A DNA stretch of 64,000 nucleotides, from NCBI GenBank assembly GCA_015680685.1, contig MNCI01023331.1:62699-126698 (forward strand), written 5' to 3'. Of the stretch, positions 48,201 through 58,400 are shown in pieces. The DNA comes from Gnetum montanum. Taxonomy: Eukaryota; Streptophyta; Gnetopsida; Gnetales; Gnetaceae. The translations under genes and the position numbers were made by a program. Positions within the stretch are counted from its first letter, which is position 1. Each line of letters starts with the position of its first letter. The notes under the pieces are model-generated. The model searched no databases, was not told the origin of the DNA, and was given only the letters and a program-made list of their open reading frames with translations.

Positions 48201-49353
48201 AACTTCTCGGACGCACGAACAACGGGAAACTGCTAACATCCCCAAGAACGACAAATCACAAAAATGCGAGATAAAACTCCTGGGCCCGATGGACCCAGTC
48301 CCTCTCAACCAAAATGCTCCTGACAGCAGAGATTTCGCGACGGTCCTAACGCAAGTCACTCAGGCACTGAAACAAAAAAACACGTCTCTAAGCTTATATG
48401 ATTTAGTGTTGACTTCCCAGACTCACCGCGAAGCGCTTGTACGCATGTTAACATCTATCCCGGTTAGTGAGGACTTGCCTCCGAGCGAACCAGCAATCCA
48501 TGCGGTGATGTATTCTCCTCGCGGGGTCAGCTCTAATGCCTTAAGCTTTCGTGACGAGAGCATCAAAATAGATAAAACAACTGGCGAGACGACGACGACC
48601 CCCATGTTTATAACCATACATATAAACCAATTTAAGATACATAGGGTACATGTAGATGACGGGGCAGCCACTAATGTGGTACCATATCCAATCATCGAAC
48701 AATTGGGACTTACAGACACGATCAAACCCACGACAACTGCATGTTTGAAATCCTTCAGCGGGTCGCGTGTATTAGTCAAGGGCACGATAACCCTTGACTT
48801 TATAGCGGGAAACCAGTTCCCTACATCCGCTGATTTCTTGGTAGTCGATGAGATGCCAGGGTTCAATCTCATCTTAGGAAGGCCCTGGTTAGCCCAGTTA
48901 AGAGCCGTATCATCTCCCATACATCAGGAAATTCACCTGCCCTACGAGGGCGGAGAGGTCGTTATACATGGGGAAGCGACAATTCCCATAATCTCTTCAA
49001 GCTTAGAAATAGAGCAAGGGTCACAAATAGAGATCGAAAAACCTAGCCCAAATGACGAGAACCCCCGATCGCCAACAGATGGCAAGCCCTCTGTCATGGA
49101 TCAAAAATCTCCTAACACCAAAACGCCTCCATCTGACATACTATACCTGCAGCCCCGTGAAGAAGACAACGTGGAAATAACAACCAATACTGAAACCCTC
49201 GAAAGTACAAACACCGAAAACATTCCAACAAACGTCCCCTGGGCTGAATTGCCATTCAACATAATCAGCGAGGGAGACGCTGAGTATAAAATAGTGCCTG
49301 TCAGTACATCCGCTGATTTAAAAATAAAGAATATCAAGAAACAATTAAAATAG
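45274..49353 (+). pseudogene. B gag-protease polyprotein (one in-frame stop)
   Basis: ATG 45274 opens one frame of 1359 codons, broken only by TGA at 46183-46185, probably from CGA. An N-terminal Gln/Pro-rich part is followed by the capsid domain (about 46520-46990: KYNGETDPNAHLITF, GRALDWYRALP). Next come a Lys-rich linker and the Cys/His motif FCDYHQRPGHGTDYC (47403-47447) typical of Tat-type gag. A tract of YVVRVP/YVVHIP repeats (47740-48010) follows. The aspartic protease has its active site at VHVDDGAATNVVP (about 48650) and a flap-side ILGRPWL block (about 48870). The Asp-Asp-Gly-Ala loop replaces the usual Asp-Thr/Ser-Gly-Ala and is shared with C. No RT is fused downstream; the frame ends at TAG 49351. 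gag forms the particle and the protease matures it. Confidence 0.9.
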
Positions 49354-49368
49354 AAAGCAAATCCTTAG

Positions 49369-49910
49369 TCCGAAATGACGTTAAACTATAAAAAGTCCGA
49401 AATGACATTAAACTATGATAAAACAACAAAAACAATCAAGAGTCACTCCTGGTCCGAAATGACGTTAAACTATAAAAAGTCCGAAATGACATTAAACTAT
49501 GATAAAACAACAAAAACAATCAAGAGTCACTCCTAGTCCGAAATGACGTTAAACTATAAAAAGTCCGAAATGACATTAAACTATGATAAAACAACAAAAA
49601 CAATTAAGAGTCACTCCTAGTCCGAAATGACGTTAAACTATAAAAAGTCCGAAATGACATTAAACTATGATAAAACAACAAAAACAATCAAGAGTCACTC
49701 CTAGTCCGAAATGACGTTAAACTATAAAAAGTCCGAAATGACATTAAACTATGATAAAACAACAAAAACAATCAAGAGTCACTCCTAGTCCGAAATGACG
49801 TTAAACTATAAAAAGTCCGAAATGACATTAAACTATGATAAAACAACAAAAACAATCAAGAGTCACTCCCGGTCCGAAATGACACTAAACTATCATGTCC
49901 GCAATGACAT
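49369..49910 (+). repeat. B hairpin-TAAACT array I: 84-bp unit, six near-identical copies
   Basis: Units start at 49369, 49453, 49537, 49621, 49705 and 49789, with a diverged partial unit from 49873. Each holds two hairpins, GTC-CGAAAT-GAC-GTTAAACT and GTC-CGAAAT-GAC-ATTAAACT, plus an A-rich spacer. It starts 16 bp after the gag-protease stop. The reading frame through it is accidental. Confidence 0.95.
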
Positions 49911-49981
49911 AAAACTAGCCACGATCAGCAATGATCGGTTATCCGAGAAATCTATCCGCGTTCTCCAAAACATTCTTTAGT

Positions 49982-50098
49982 TACGCATGAGGCCCGAAAT
50001 GGCCATAAACTACGCATGGGGCCCGAAATGGCCATAAACTACGCATGGGGCCCGAAATGGCCATAAACTATGCATGGGGCCCGAAATGGCCATAAACT
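49982..50098 (+). repeat. B hairpin-TAAACT array II: 29-bp unit, four copies
   Basis: Units start at 49982, 50011, 50040 and 50069. Each has the stem GGCC-CGAAAT-GGCC followed by ATAAACT. Compared with array I the stem changed on both sides (GTC/GAC to GGCC/GGCC) while loop and tail stayed the same. Confidence 0.95.
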
Positions 50099-50099
50099 A

Positions 50100-50335
50100 G
50101 TATCAGCTTTTCATTCTACTTTTAATCGCTTCCTGCATCGCATTTAAAACAAAAACAAATCAAAATATTTTATATTTCTATGGCATGTTAAGCCCAAAAT
50201 CAAAAAAAAAAACCATATATAGATATATATGCATGTTGTTACATACAGTCAACAACCTCTGTTAATGCTGTCATGTTCAAATTACAGTTCTAGTACAATC
50301 TTGAATTGAAAAACAACAAAAAAAATGCCAAAATG
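50100..50335 (-). other. Probable 3' UTR of the antisense gene
   Basis: Downstream of TAG 50336 on the minus strand the sequence is T-rich with TTGTACTAGAACTGTAATTTG and AATATAAAATA, typical of plant 3' ends. No exact poly(A) site can be assigned. Confidence 0.4.
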
Positions 50336-53300
50336 CTAAGCGTCTGGGGCATGAGGATCACCCTCCTCAGGCTCACCAGCACCAGACACCCCTGCTCCAC
50401 TGGAGCCAACTTCGCCAGTCTCGTCCCAACCTTCATCCTGAAAAGATCAAAAACGAAACAGTCAACAAAAAGGCAAGAGTGAATGTCGGAATTTCAAACT
50501 CCAAAAACAAAAAGAGACAAGACGCTGACCATAGGAGGTCCCCCCAGGCCAAATTCAAGTCATCGCAGGATCTCCTCTTCAGGAACACTAGCCCAATCCG
50601 TCCCATCCAGACCCAAGTCTATATCAGCCAAAGCCTTGCCCTTATCAACCGCTGACCAGGTGGGGCGTTTCAGAGGGAATTCACCCACCGACACCTCCCC
50701 AGAAGCTGTTGTTATCCGCCGTTTTGGAGACTCCATCTCCACGATTGTGTTCTGGGCGAAGGTGTCAAAAGCGGAGCGCAGACCAAGACCTTCCACAAAC
50801 ATCTCTAACTGTCGCTTCTCAATTGAAACTTCTTTTAGCGACTTTTTGTATTGGTGCTTGTGGTTCTTTTCGTCTTGTCCCCATTTGTGAACTTTGGAGG
50901 CAAAGGCCTTCCAATCTTGACACTTGGTGTTCAGCAGGTCAATTTGGGCTCTTCGCTCCCCCAGCCTCCGTATCAGCCCTGCATGGCGATTAAGAAGGTC
51001 CCAATACCTTGTATAGGTGACCTCGGATGTCCGCCAAGAGCGATCATTGTTTAACTTAGCTGCTGCGAACTCATAGCGGGCCTTCAAATCATCACGTTCT
51101 GTTGACAAGGCAGAATTCTCTTTCTCTTTGTCATGAATTTGAAGCCACAATTGTTCAATAGAGCGCCTGCACGTCCACACTGCTTTAGCATTGTGAACAA
51201 AACCCTCTGCTACCTCCTCATATACGGGTCTGGGCACTTATTCAATTTCAGGGGAAAGTGTGGGCAAGCTCTCCATATGGACGGGCTCAGATGGGTCCCA
51301 CCTTAGCTGGGCACCTGTTCGTGGGAAAAAAGGTAAACGTTAAAACAAATGGAACTAAGCATCCAACTCTAAAACGAAAACTTTAGATACACCCATACCT
51401 ATGTCGGGGTTGATCCTCTCGATCCATTCGACAACCTCTTCAGCCACCCCAGCCACGAAATCCCTTTTACTTGGCATCTCCATCCAAGTAAAAGGCCCAT
51501 CGGTGCGCGAAGAGCTAGCCTTCGGAGGCACCTCGGGAGGGATCTCTTGTTCCTTCTCTGAGACGGTCTCACCCTCCTCTGAGTCAAAAGAAAACAAATC
51601 ATAATAGGGTAATCCAGGGACACATTAAGCTGCATAACCGAGTAATGAGACATACCGTTCCTTTTGATCTCCTCTTGGGTTGGAGGGTCTCCAAAGTCAA
51701 GGTCCCCTGTAAGAAAGCTTTTGAGCATTTCTTCAGTTTCTGCTTGATCGTCCAGGGGTTCAGTACCTCTGGTTCCTCCAGTCCCCTCCTCCAGCAATTC
51801 TGTGCCTCCCGCTGGGTCGGTCAGCCCCTCGTCTTCTGGAATAGGCTGCAGGTCATGTCTCTTGACTGCTCAATTCAAGACAAGCCAAGTCAGTTACACA
51901 CAACCAATAATAGTTAAACTTACGTGTAGGACAAGTAAAACAAAAAGCAAGAAGTTTACCAGGAATCTTGAATCGGATCCGCTTTACTCTAGGCCGTTCA
52001 ATTTCGCTAGTTCCCTCGGTTGTGCTGTCGCGCTTCCCCAATTTGGACTTCGCTTGGCCAATTATTTCCTTCACCACCCGCTCCGTCCTCCTTGAAGTAG
52101 GGGGTACTTCATCGGGTTCCACCCCTAGGCTGTCGTGTGTGTGGAGCGAAGGGCCAGACGATCCACCCGTGGTAATCGTAAGGGATTCATCAATCCCCTC
52201 GGGGGCGTCTTGGGATTTGATGGTGTCGAATAGGTGGTTCACCCAGGGGCGAGATAACTGATATCTATCACGCAAAACAAACTTGCCTTCCCCACGAACC
52301 ACCAAGAATTCAGCCAAGCGACGGATATAGCTAGCAAAGAAAGCAAAGGTAAAATGGGATTGCGCCTCTATATTCGAACGCATCTACTCTATATCCTTGG
52401 TCATTCCTGCTAATAAAAAATCCGCCCAGTTATAACGCACACTAGCCTCCAGAATAGTGCGCATAACTCGCATGGCTTCAACACCGAAAGTCTTGACTTG
52501 TGATAGCGTCTTTGGGAACAAACGCGCTCTAAATAAGGGGTAGAGTTCGTTAACTTCCTCAACCTTTGTTTTCCCCTGCATTGGGAACCCTTTGGTACCC
52601 TTCCTAGTCCCTAGCCAACCCTCTAAATCACGGACCATCTCAATTTCTTTATGTGTCCTGTCCATAACAACTTTTATGCCACTAGCAGGTACGCCAAACA
52701 AATCCACGAGAAATTGAGGTGACAATTCAAAAATCACTTTCACGCCCCTAATACGGGCGCTATAGCAAGAGACGGGTCTATCGAATGAATCTACAATCCC
52801 GATCATCTCCGCTATAGAAACGTTTGGGCTAGGAGCAACAAAGAGCGCCATGAGGTTGGCATGCTCCAAGCAGGCAACAATAGACGGCGAGGCCTTCGTT
52901 CGCAACCACTTCTGAGAGGCATTGGTTTCACCAAATTTCATTGAGAGAGTAGCCTCGGTCCTCCCAGTCACGACAGAATCCCCGCCGGAGGTGGTGCCAG
53001 CTGTAAAGGCAAACCCAAAACCCTCATATGAGCGTGATACTTGACAAATGACCAAACCAAACACAACATTTAGAAAACTTGGTCGCTTACTTTCAGGGTT
53101 GGACCCTGAAGTTTCGCCCAAATCAGAGGCAGGCGGGAAAATCGGTCCATTAGGAGCCCAGTCAGCATGTAACCAACCACGTGCGGCACATTGCGCAAAC
53201 GCCTTCGAAAATTTCTTGGGGAAATTCCTCATGGCGTCCCTAGTATGAGCCAAAACGGTCCCGCGTAGTGTGGGACCCATCATGAACGCTTCCACGGCCG

Positions 53301-54796
53301 TGTGGGCCAACCCAATCCCATCATCACCCACGTAGGCCCCGTCTGGCGTAATTTTCGGTCTGTGGAAAAGCGAAATCATGTGTCAAAATGAGAGTAAAAT
53401 ATTTGAATGTGAGAAAGAAGGGAACAACAAGGGTTAGGACGAAATTACCTCTCCACCCGGTATACTGTGCCAGGTGGATTCTGGAACAAAGTATGCGCAC
53501 GACCTGCTAGGAATAGTGTGTTGTTGAGGTAGTTGGGGCCCTGCGGCAGCTGGTCCCACACACGGGTTAACGGACGGGTCGATTTCGGACCACCGGGGGG
53601 AACGCCCTCGGCGACAAGTGGCCCCTCATCAATGTCCTCCATGAAGATCCTGACGCCTTCCGCTGCACCGGGTAGCATTGCCTTAATGATACTCCATGCC
53701 ACATCACTGCCTAGATGGGACCAGACCACAACATCGAAATAGTCCAGCAAGAAAGCCAGAAATTTGCAGGCCCCGTCCCGGAACCAGACCCCATTATGTT
53801 CAATGACCAAGTTCGGGGTCGGGTCATTACCCTCCAAAGGACCGAACCATGTCAGGACCCCAACCAGCTCGATCACAAGAAGGGGAGGTTCAACGTTTCT
53901 GCAAACCATTAAACAACGCCAAAAGTTAATATCCAAAACCTCATGTTAAAAGATTTTCAGACGTTTACGGAAAAATCCCAAGTCACGCTCGGCGTATACA
54001 CCCAGCATGCGAAAAACAGTCATGCTGGGCGTATACGCCCGGCGTGCGAAAAACAGTCACGCTTGGCGTATACGCCCGACGTGCGAAAAATAGTCACGCT
54101 GGGCGTATACGCCCAGCGTGCGAAAAATAGTCACGCTTGGTGTATACGCTCGACGTGTGAAAAACAGTCACGCTGGGTGTATACGCCCGGTGTGAGAAAA
54201 ACAGTCACGCTTGGCGTATACGCCCGACGTGCGAAAAACAGTCACACTGGGCGTATATGCCCGGCGTGCGAAAAAGTCACGCTGGGCGTATACGCCCGGC
54301 GTGCGAAAAATAGTCATGCTTGGCGTATACGCCCCGCGTGCGAAAAACAGTCACGCTTGGCGTATACGCCCGGCGTGCGAAAAACAGTCACGCTGGGCGC
54401 ATACGCTCGGCGTGCGAAAAATAGTCACGCTGGGCGCATACGCCCGGCGTGCAAAAAACAGTCACGCTTGGCGTATATGCCCGGCGTGTGAAAAATAGAC
54501 CCTAAAAACCCTATGCCAAAAACAACGCACGCGGCGTCCACACCACCACAACCCTTCACGCTCGGCGTATACATCGAAACCCTACACTGCGAAAATGGAA
54601 AATTAATGAAAACAGGGTCAAAGGCTTACCTGCGAGAAGATCCGGGCCACGTGGAGACGCTCGGGCGGGGTAGACCTTGCAGCATCGCCTGGCTCTCCTC
54701 CGCGAATGTTAGTTCAGGTCCTTTCTGCCCTCGGCCCTCCAGTTCTTTGCCTCTGCCCATCTCGGCGTTCACGCTGGGGTTTGGCTCGACGTGCAT
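50336..54796 (-). pseudogene. Antisense spliced gene of element B: FCP1/HAD-like domain, unknown middle, coiled coil, acidic tail
   Basis: Exons on the minus strand: 54796-54630, 53898-53449, 53359-53091, 53000-51960, 51865-51656, 51578-51399, 51314-50530, 50437-50336. All introns are GT-AG; six are 77-94 nt and the first is 731 nt. Phases 2, 2, 1, 1, 1, 1 and 0 agree at every junction, giving about 1067 codons. The 53001-53090 intron has length divisible by three and may be optional. Exon 2 resembles an FCP1/SCP HAD phosphatase (PLLVIELVGVLTWF, FDVVVWSHLGSD, NTLFLAGRAHTLFQNPPG) but lacks the catalytic Asp residues. Exons 3-5 are unrecognised. Exon 7 is partly coiled coil (about 51160-50990). 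Exon 8 is acidic and ends at TAG 50336. In-frame stops are TAG 52384-52386, TAA 51238-51240 and TGA 50560-50562. An alternative start is ATG at 54760. Function unknown. Confidence 0.85.
53983..54500. repeat. 37-bp tandem repeat, about 14 units, inside antisense intron 1
   Basis: Units such as GTCACGCTGGGCGTATACGC, then CCGGCGTGCGAAAAACA, recur every 37 bp (for example 54009, 54046, 54083). GGGCGTATACGCCC forms an inverted repeat. The long plus-strand frame (53943-54491) is a by-product of the 37-bp period. Confidence 0.9.
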
Positions 54797-54950
54797 GGCT
54801 GAGGTTTCTTCTTGGCGTTCACGCTGGGGTTTGGCTCGGCGTGCACGGCTGAGGTTTCTTCTCGGCGTTCACGCTGGGGTTTGGCTCGGCATTCACGTTG
54901 GGGTTTGGCTCAGCGTTCACGCTGGGGTTTTGCTCTCGGTTCACGCTCAC
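54765..54950 (+). repeat. GCGTTCACGCTGGGGTTTGGCTC repeat
   Basis: Five or six imperfect copies of CGTTCACGCTGGGGTTTGGC over the start of the antisense gene. The ACGC motif therefore reaches into its first exon and leader. Confidence 0.75.
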
Positions 54951-54989
54951 GCTCCAAAATTGAAATGACAAAATGACGCCCCCGCTTCC

Positions 54990-54997
54990 TTTTTATA
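54990..54997 (-). promoter_or_regulatory. TATA box of the antisense gene
   Basis: On the minus strand GCGCTATAAAAAGGAAG lies about 195 nt upstream of the first ATG (54796), placing transcription start near 54965. A diverged counterpart lies before the same gene in D. The LTR promoter drives only the opposite strand, so a separate promoter is expected. Confidence 0.6.
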
Positions 54998-55170
54998 GCG
55001 CGTTCACGCTGACACTGACGCTGACGCTGACACCGCCGCCGCCGCCACCGCTTTTCCATTTTTCTTGCTTTTTGCCTTGTTTTTCGCGCTTTTTAAAATC
55101 CGTTTTGAATTTTTCAAAAAAGATATAAATCCTACACACAAAAAACGACATAAACAACAAATTTCGGCGT

Positions 55171-55410
55171 TCGTTGCCTGGTAAGGCATTAAACTGCCGT
55201 TCGTTGCCCGGTAAGGCATTAAACTGCCGTTCATTGCCCGGTAAGGCATTAAACTGCCATTCATTGCCCGGTAAGGCATTAAACTGCCATTCGTTGCCCG
55301 GTAAGGCATTAAACTGCCGTTCGTTGCCTGGTAAGGCATTAAACTGCCATTCATTGCCCGGTAAGGCATTAAACTACCATTCACTGCCTGGTAAGGCATT
55401 AAACTGTCGT
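55171..55410 (+). repeat. B hairpin-TAAACT array III: 30-bp unit, eight copies
   Basis: Units start every 30 bp from 55171. Each has GCC-CGGTAA-GGC-ATTAAACT followed by GCC. It lies between the antisense promoter and the pol reading frame. Frames on both strands across it are artefacts. Confidence 0.95.
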
Positions 55411-55450
55411 TCGTTTATCATGTTAACTCATTTTCACACATGTACGCTAA

Positions 55451-58400
55451 AGATTGCCGAAAGACCTGAAACGACCTCCGCTATGTTATCAGGCTTTCCA
55501 TTCATTGACAGGAACTTGCCTAATGGATTGCAAGCGCTTGACCGAGCCGTTGGTCATTGATGGACCATACGGCGCATTTGAAAGGAGTATCGATGCGAAT
55601 CTCGTTTACACGAACTCATCAGCGAATGACTTTACGATAGCTTCAACACAGCAAACCGTTGACGAATATGAGGGAATGACAAAGTCCCTCGACATTGAAG
55701 CTGAAAACATTACCGAGGACCCTCTAACCGAAACACCTATCACCATGCCCAACGGGGAAACTAAAATCCTAAAACTAAGTACACTACTGGAACCAAGTTT
55801 GGCTAGAGACCTCGAAAACGTAATTAAGGACAATATGAAGGCATTTGTGTGGTCTTATACAGACAAGCCCGGGTTAGACCCCCGTATCGTCCAGCACAAC
55901 ATCATCCTTGACCCGAAACTAAGGCCAGTAAAACAGAAAGCATGAAAGGTCAAACCCAAAGTGGCGTTAGCGGTTCGTAGTGAGATTACCAAGCTCTATC
56001 AAGCTAGTTTCATTAGGGCTGTTGATTACGCCGAATGGGTATCGAACATGGTTATAGTCCCAAAGAAGAACGGAAGCATTCGTCTTTGAATTGACTTCCG
56101 GGACCTTAACGTAGCAACCATAAAGGATGACTTCCCCTTACCTAGCATTGATCAACTAGTTGATTCAACTACTGGGCATGCCCTATTATCCTTTATGGAT
56201 GGCTTCTCAGGATATAACCAGATACGTATCAATCCAGAACACCAGCTCCGAACTACTTTCATGACACCTTGGGGAACCTTTTGTTATACAATGATGCCTT
56301 TTGGTCTCAAGAATGCTAGGGCCACGTATCAAAGAGCGATGACGTATATCTTCAGTGATTATATCTTACACTCGCTCAATGATTACGTGGACGACATAGT
56401 GGTCAAATCAAAATCGCCAGAACAACATGTGCAAGATCTTGACTTAGTATTAAAACGTTGTCTAAAATACGAACTAAGGCTTAACTCGAAGAAATGCGTT
56501 TTCAGCGTCAAAACGGGCAAAATGCTTGGATTTGTAGCCTCAGAGACAGGGATACGGGTAGACCCCGATAAGGTTAAGGCCATTATGAACCTAAAACCAC
56601 CTAGCAATCTAACCGAACTCCGAGGGTTACAAGGGCAGTTGCAGTTCATTAGGAGGTTCATAGAAAATTTGACGGGAAAACTTACACCTATGAACCACCT
56701 ACTATGCAAAAACACCCGCTTTGAATGGACATCGCAGTGCCAAGAAGCATTTGACAACGTTAAAATAGCACTCGCTCGGTTACCCACCGTATTCCCGCCC
56801 AAAAACGATAGGTCGTTCTACATCTACTTGGCAACATCAGAATCATCAATCGCATCCATGTTGTGCCAAAAACGGGATGACGGAATTGAGGTACCTGTAT
56901 ACTACCTGAGTCATGTAATGGTTGCCCACGAAAAGAGATATAACGATGTAGAAAATTCATGCTTAGCTTTAGTTTTCTCTTTAAAAAAATGGCGAAATTA
57001 TCTTTTCCAGAATCAAGTTAACATAATTTGTAAAGATAATGTGCTCAGAGCCATAACTGGAAACATCTATGAGTCAAGCAGGATAGCCCGTTGGAAGGCA
57101 ATCATAGCTGAGTTTGACCTGCACTATGTAGCACAATCGTCAGTAAAGGGTCAAGCCATAGCGAATCAAATGACCACATCGCCAACGCATGACCCAGGTA
57201 CAATAGAACCCGAATTCCCAGACGAGAATGTAAATACAATAGACACGGTGCCAGATGACTATGAGGCGGTTCTAAACTTCGACGGAGCATCCACCTCCCA
57301 AGGAGGAAGCGCTGCCGCTGTAATCACGTACCCCTCTAGAGAAATTAAGCCTTTCGCCTATCGCTTCAATTTTCATTGTACTAACAACATAGAAGAGTAT
57401 GAGGGTCTCCTCAGAGGTCTCGCGGCCGCATTAGCCTCGGACATTACATGGCTCGTAGTCATAAGGGATTCACAACTAGTCGAAAACCAAGTCACAGATG
57501 TCTATACGTGTAAAGCACAACACTTACAACCATACTGTGATTTGGCTAGGCACCTACTTAAACAATTCCAAAAGGTTGACGTCCAACATAACCCTAGGAA
57601 CGACAATACCATTGCAGACGCCTTAGCAACCTTAGCTTTAAACATATCCCCTGACATGTTTCATGCACTACCGAGCTCCGTGACCAGCTGTGTCGAGCCC
57701 ATAACCAACCCCCTTGACGCACTTCCAATTGCATCCGTCAGTACAACACACACTAATGAATGGTACGATGATGTAAAAGAATACCTCCTGCGCGGTGAAG
57801 CACCCCAACATTTAACCAACGCGCAAAAGGATGTAGTACGCAAGCGTTCTAAGCAATACACATTAATAGGGGATACGTTGTGCCGCCGATCCTACGAAGG
57901 CATACTGCTAACATGTGTCAATAGCACCGAGGCCCAAACAATTGTTGAACAGGTGCACGACGGAATATGCGGGGGGCACATCGCACCGAGGGCAATGGCA
58001 ACCAAAATAAGATGCCTAGGCTACTATTGGCCGCACATGGAACACGACTGTCAGTCCAAGGTCAAAACATGTAGTGTATGCCAAAAACACGGTAATCTCA
58101 TCCACATTCCACCAAACGAGTTGCACACAACACAAATCACATGGTCTTTCCAGAAGTGGGGACTGGACCTCATCGGCCCGATAACACCTACATCTTCTGC
58201 CGGACATAGCTTTATTATAACAGCGACTGAGTACTTCACGAAATGGGTAGAAGCGGCGCCCCTTCGTAAAACTACTTCTAAACAGGTATGCAGCTTTATC
58301 CTCGAAAACATTGTAACCCGTTTTGGCATTCCCATGGCAGTCATCACCGACAACGGGCCACAATTTAGTAGCGCCGAGACCAAAATGTTCTGCGATAGTC

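Noticed and set aside
46455-48920. Several minus-strand frames of 70-165 residues opposite gag-protease
   Set aside because: Shadows of a well-supported plus-strand gene; no splice pattern or similarity, unlike the true antisense gene at 50-55 kb.
49369-50098. CRISPR array or hammerhead-type ribozyme
   Set aside because: The units are directly adjacent with no unique spacers, in a plant transposon. CGAAA and GTC occur, but the CTGATGA core of a hammerhead is absent.
53943-54498. Two overlapping plus-strand frames rich in RRAKNSH/VYARRAK repeats
   Set aside because: Artefact of the 37-bp repeat within antisense intron 1.
49353-55454. B gag-protease joined to pol by frameshift or readthrough
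   Set aside because: About 6 kb and many stops separate the two frames, so simple recoding is impossible.
55004-55560. Repeat proteins from frames on both strands (SLMPYRATNG, SLPGKALNC)
   Set aside because: They arise from the 30-bp hairpin array, whose length is a multiple of three; they carry no initiation context and have no family counterpart.
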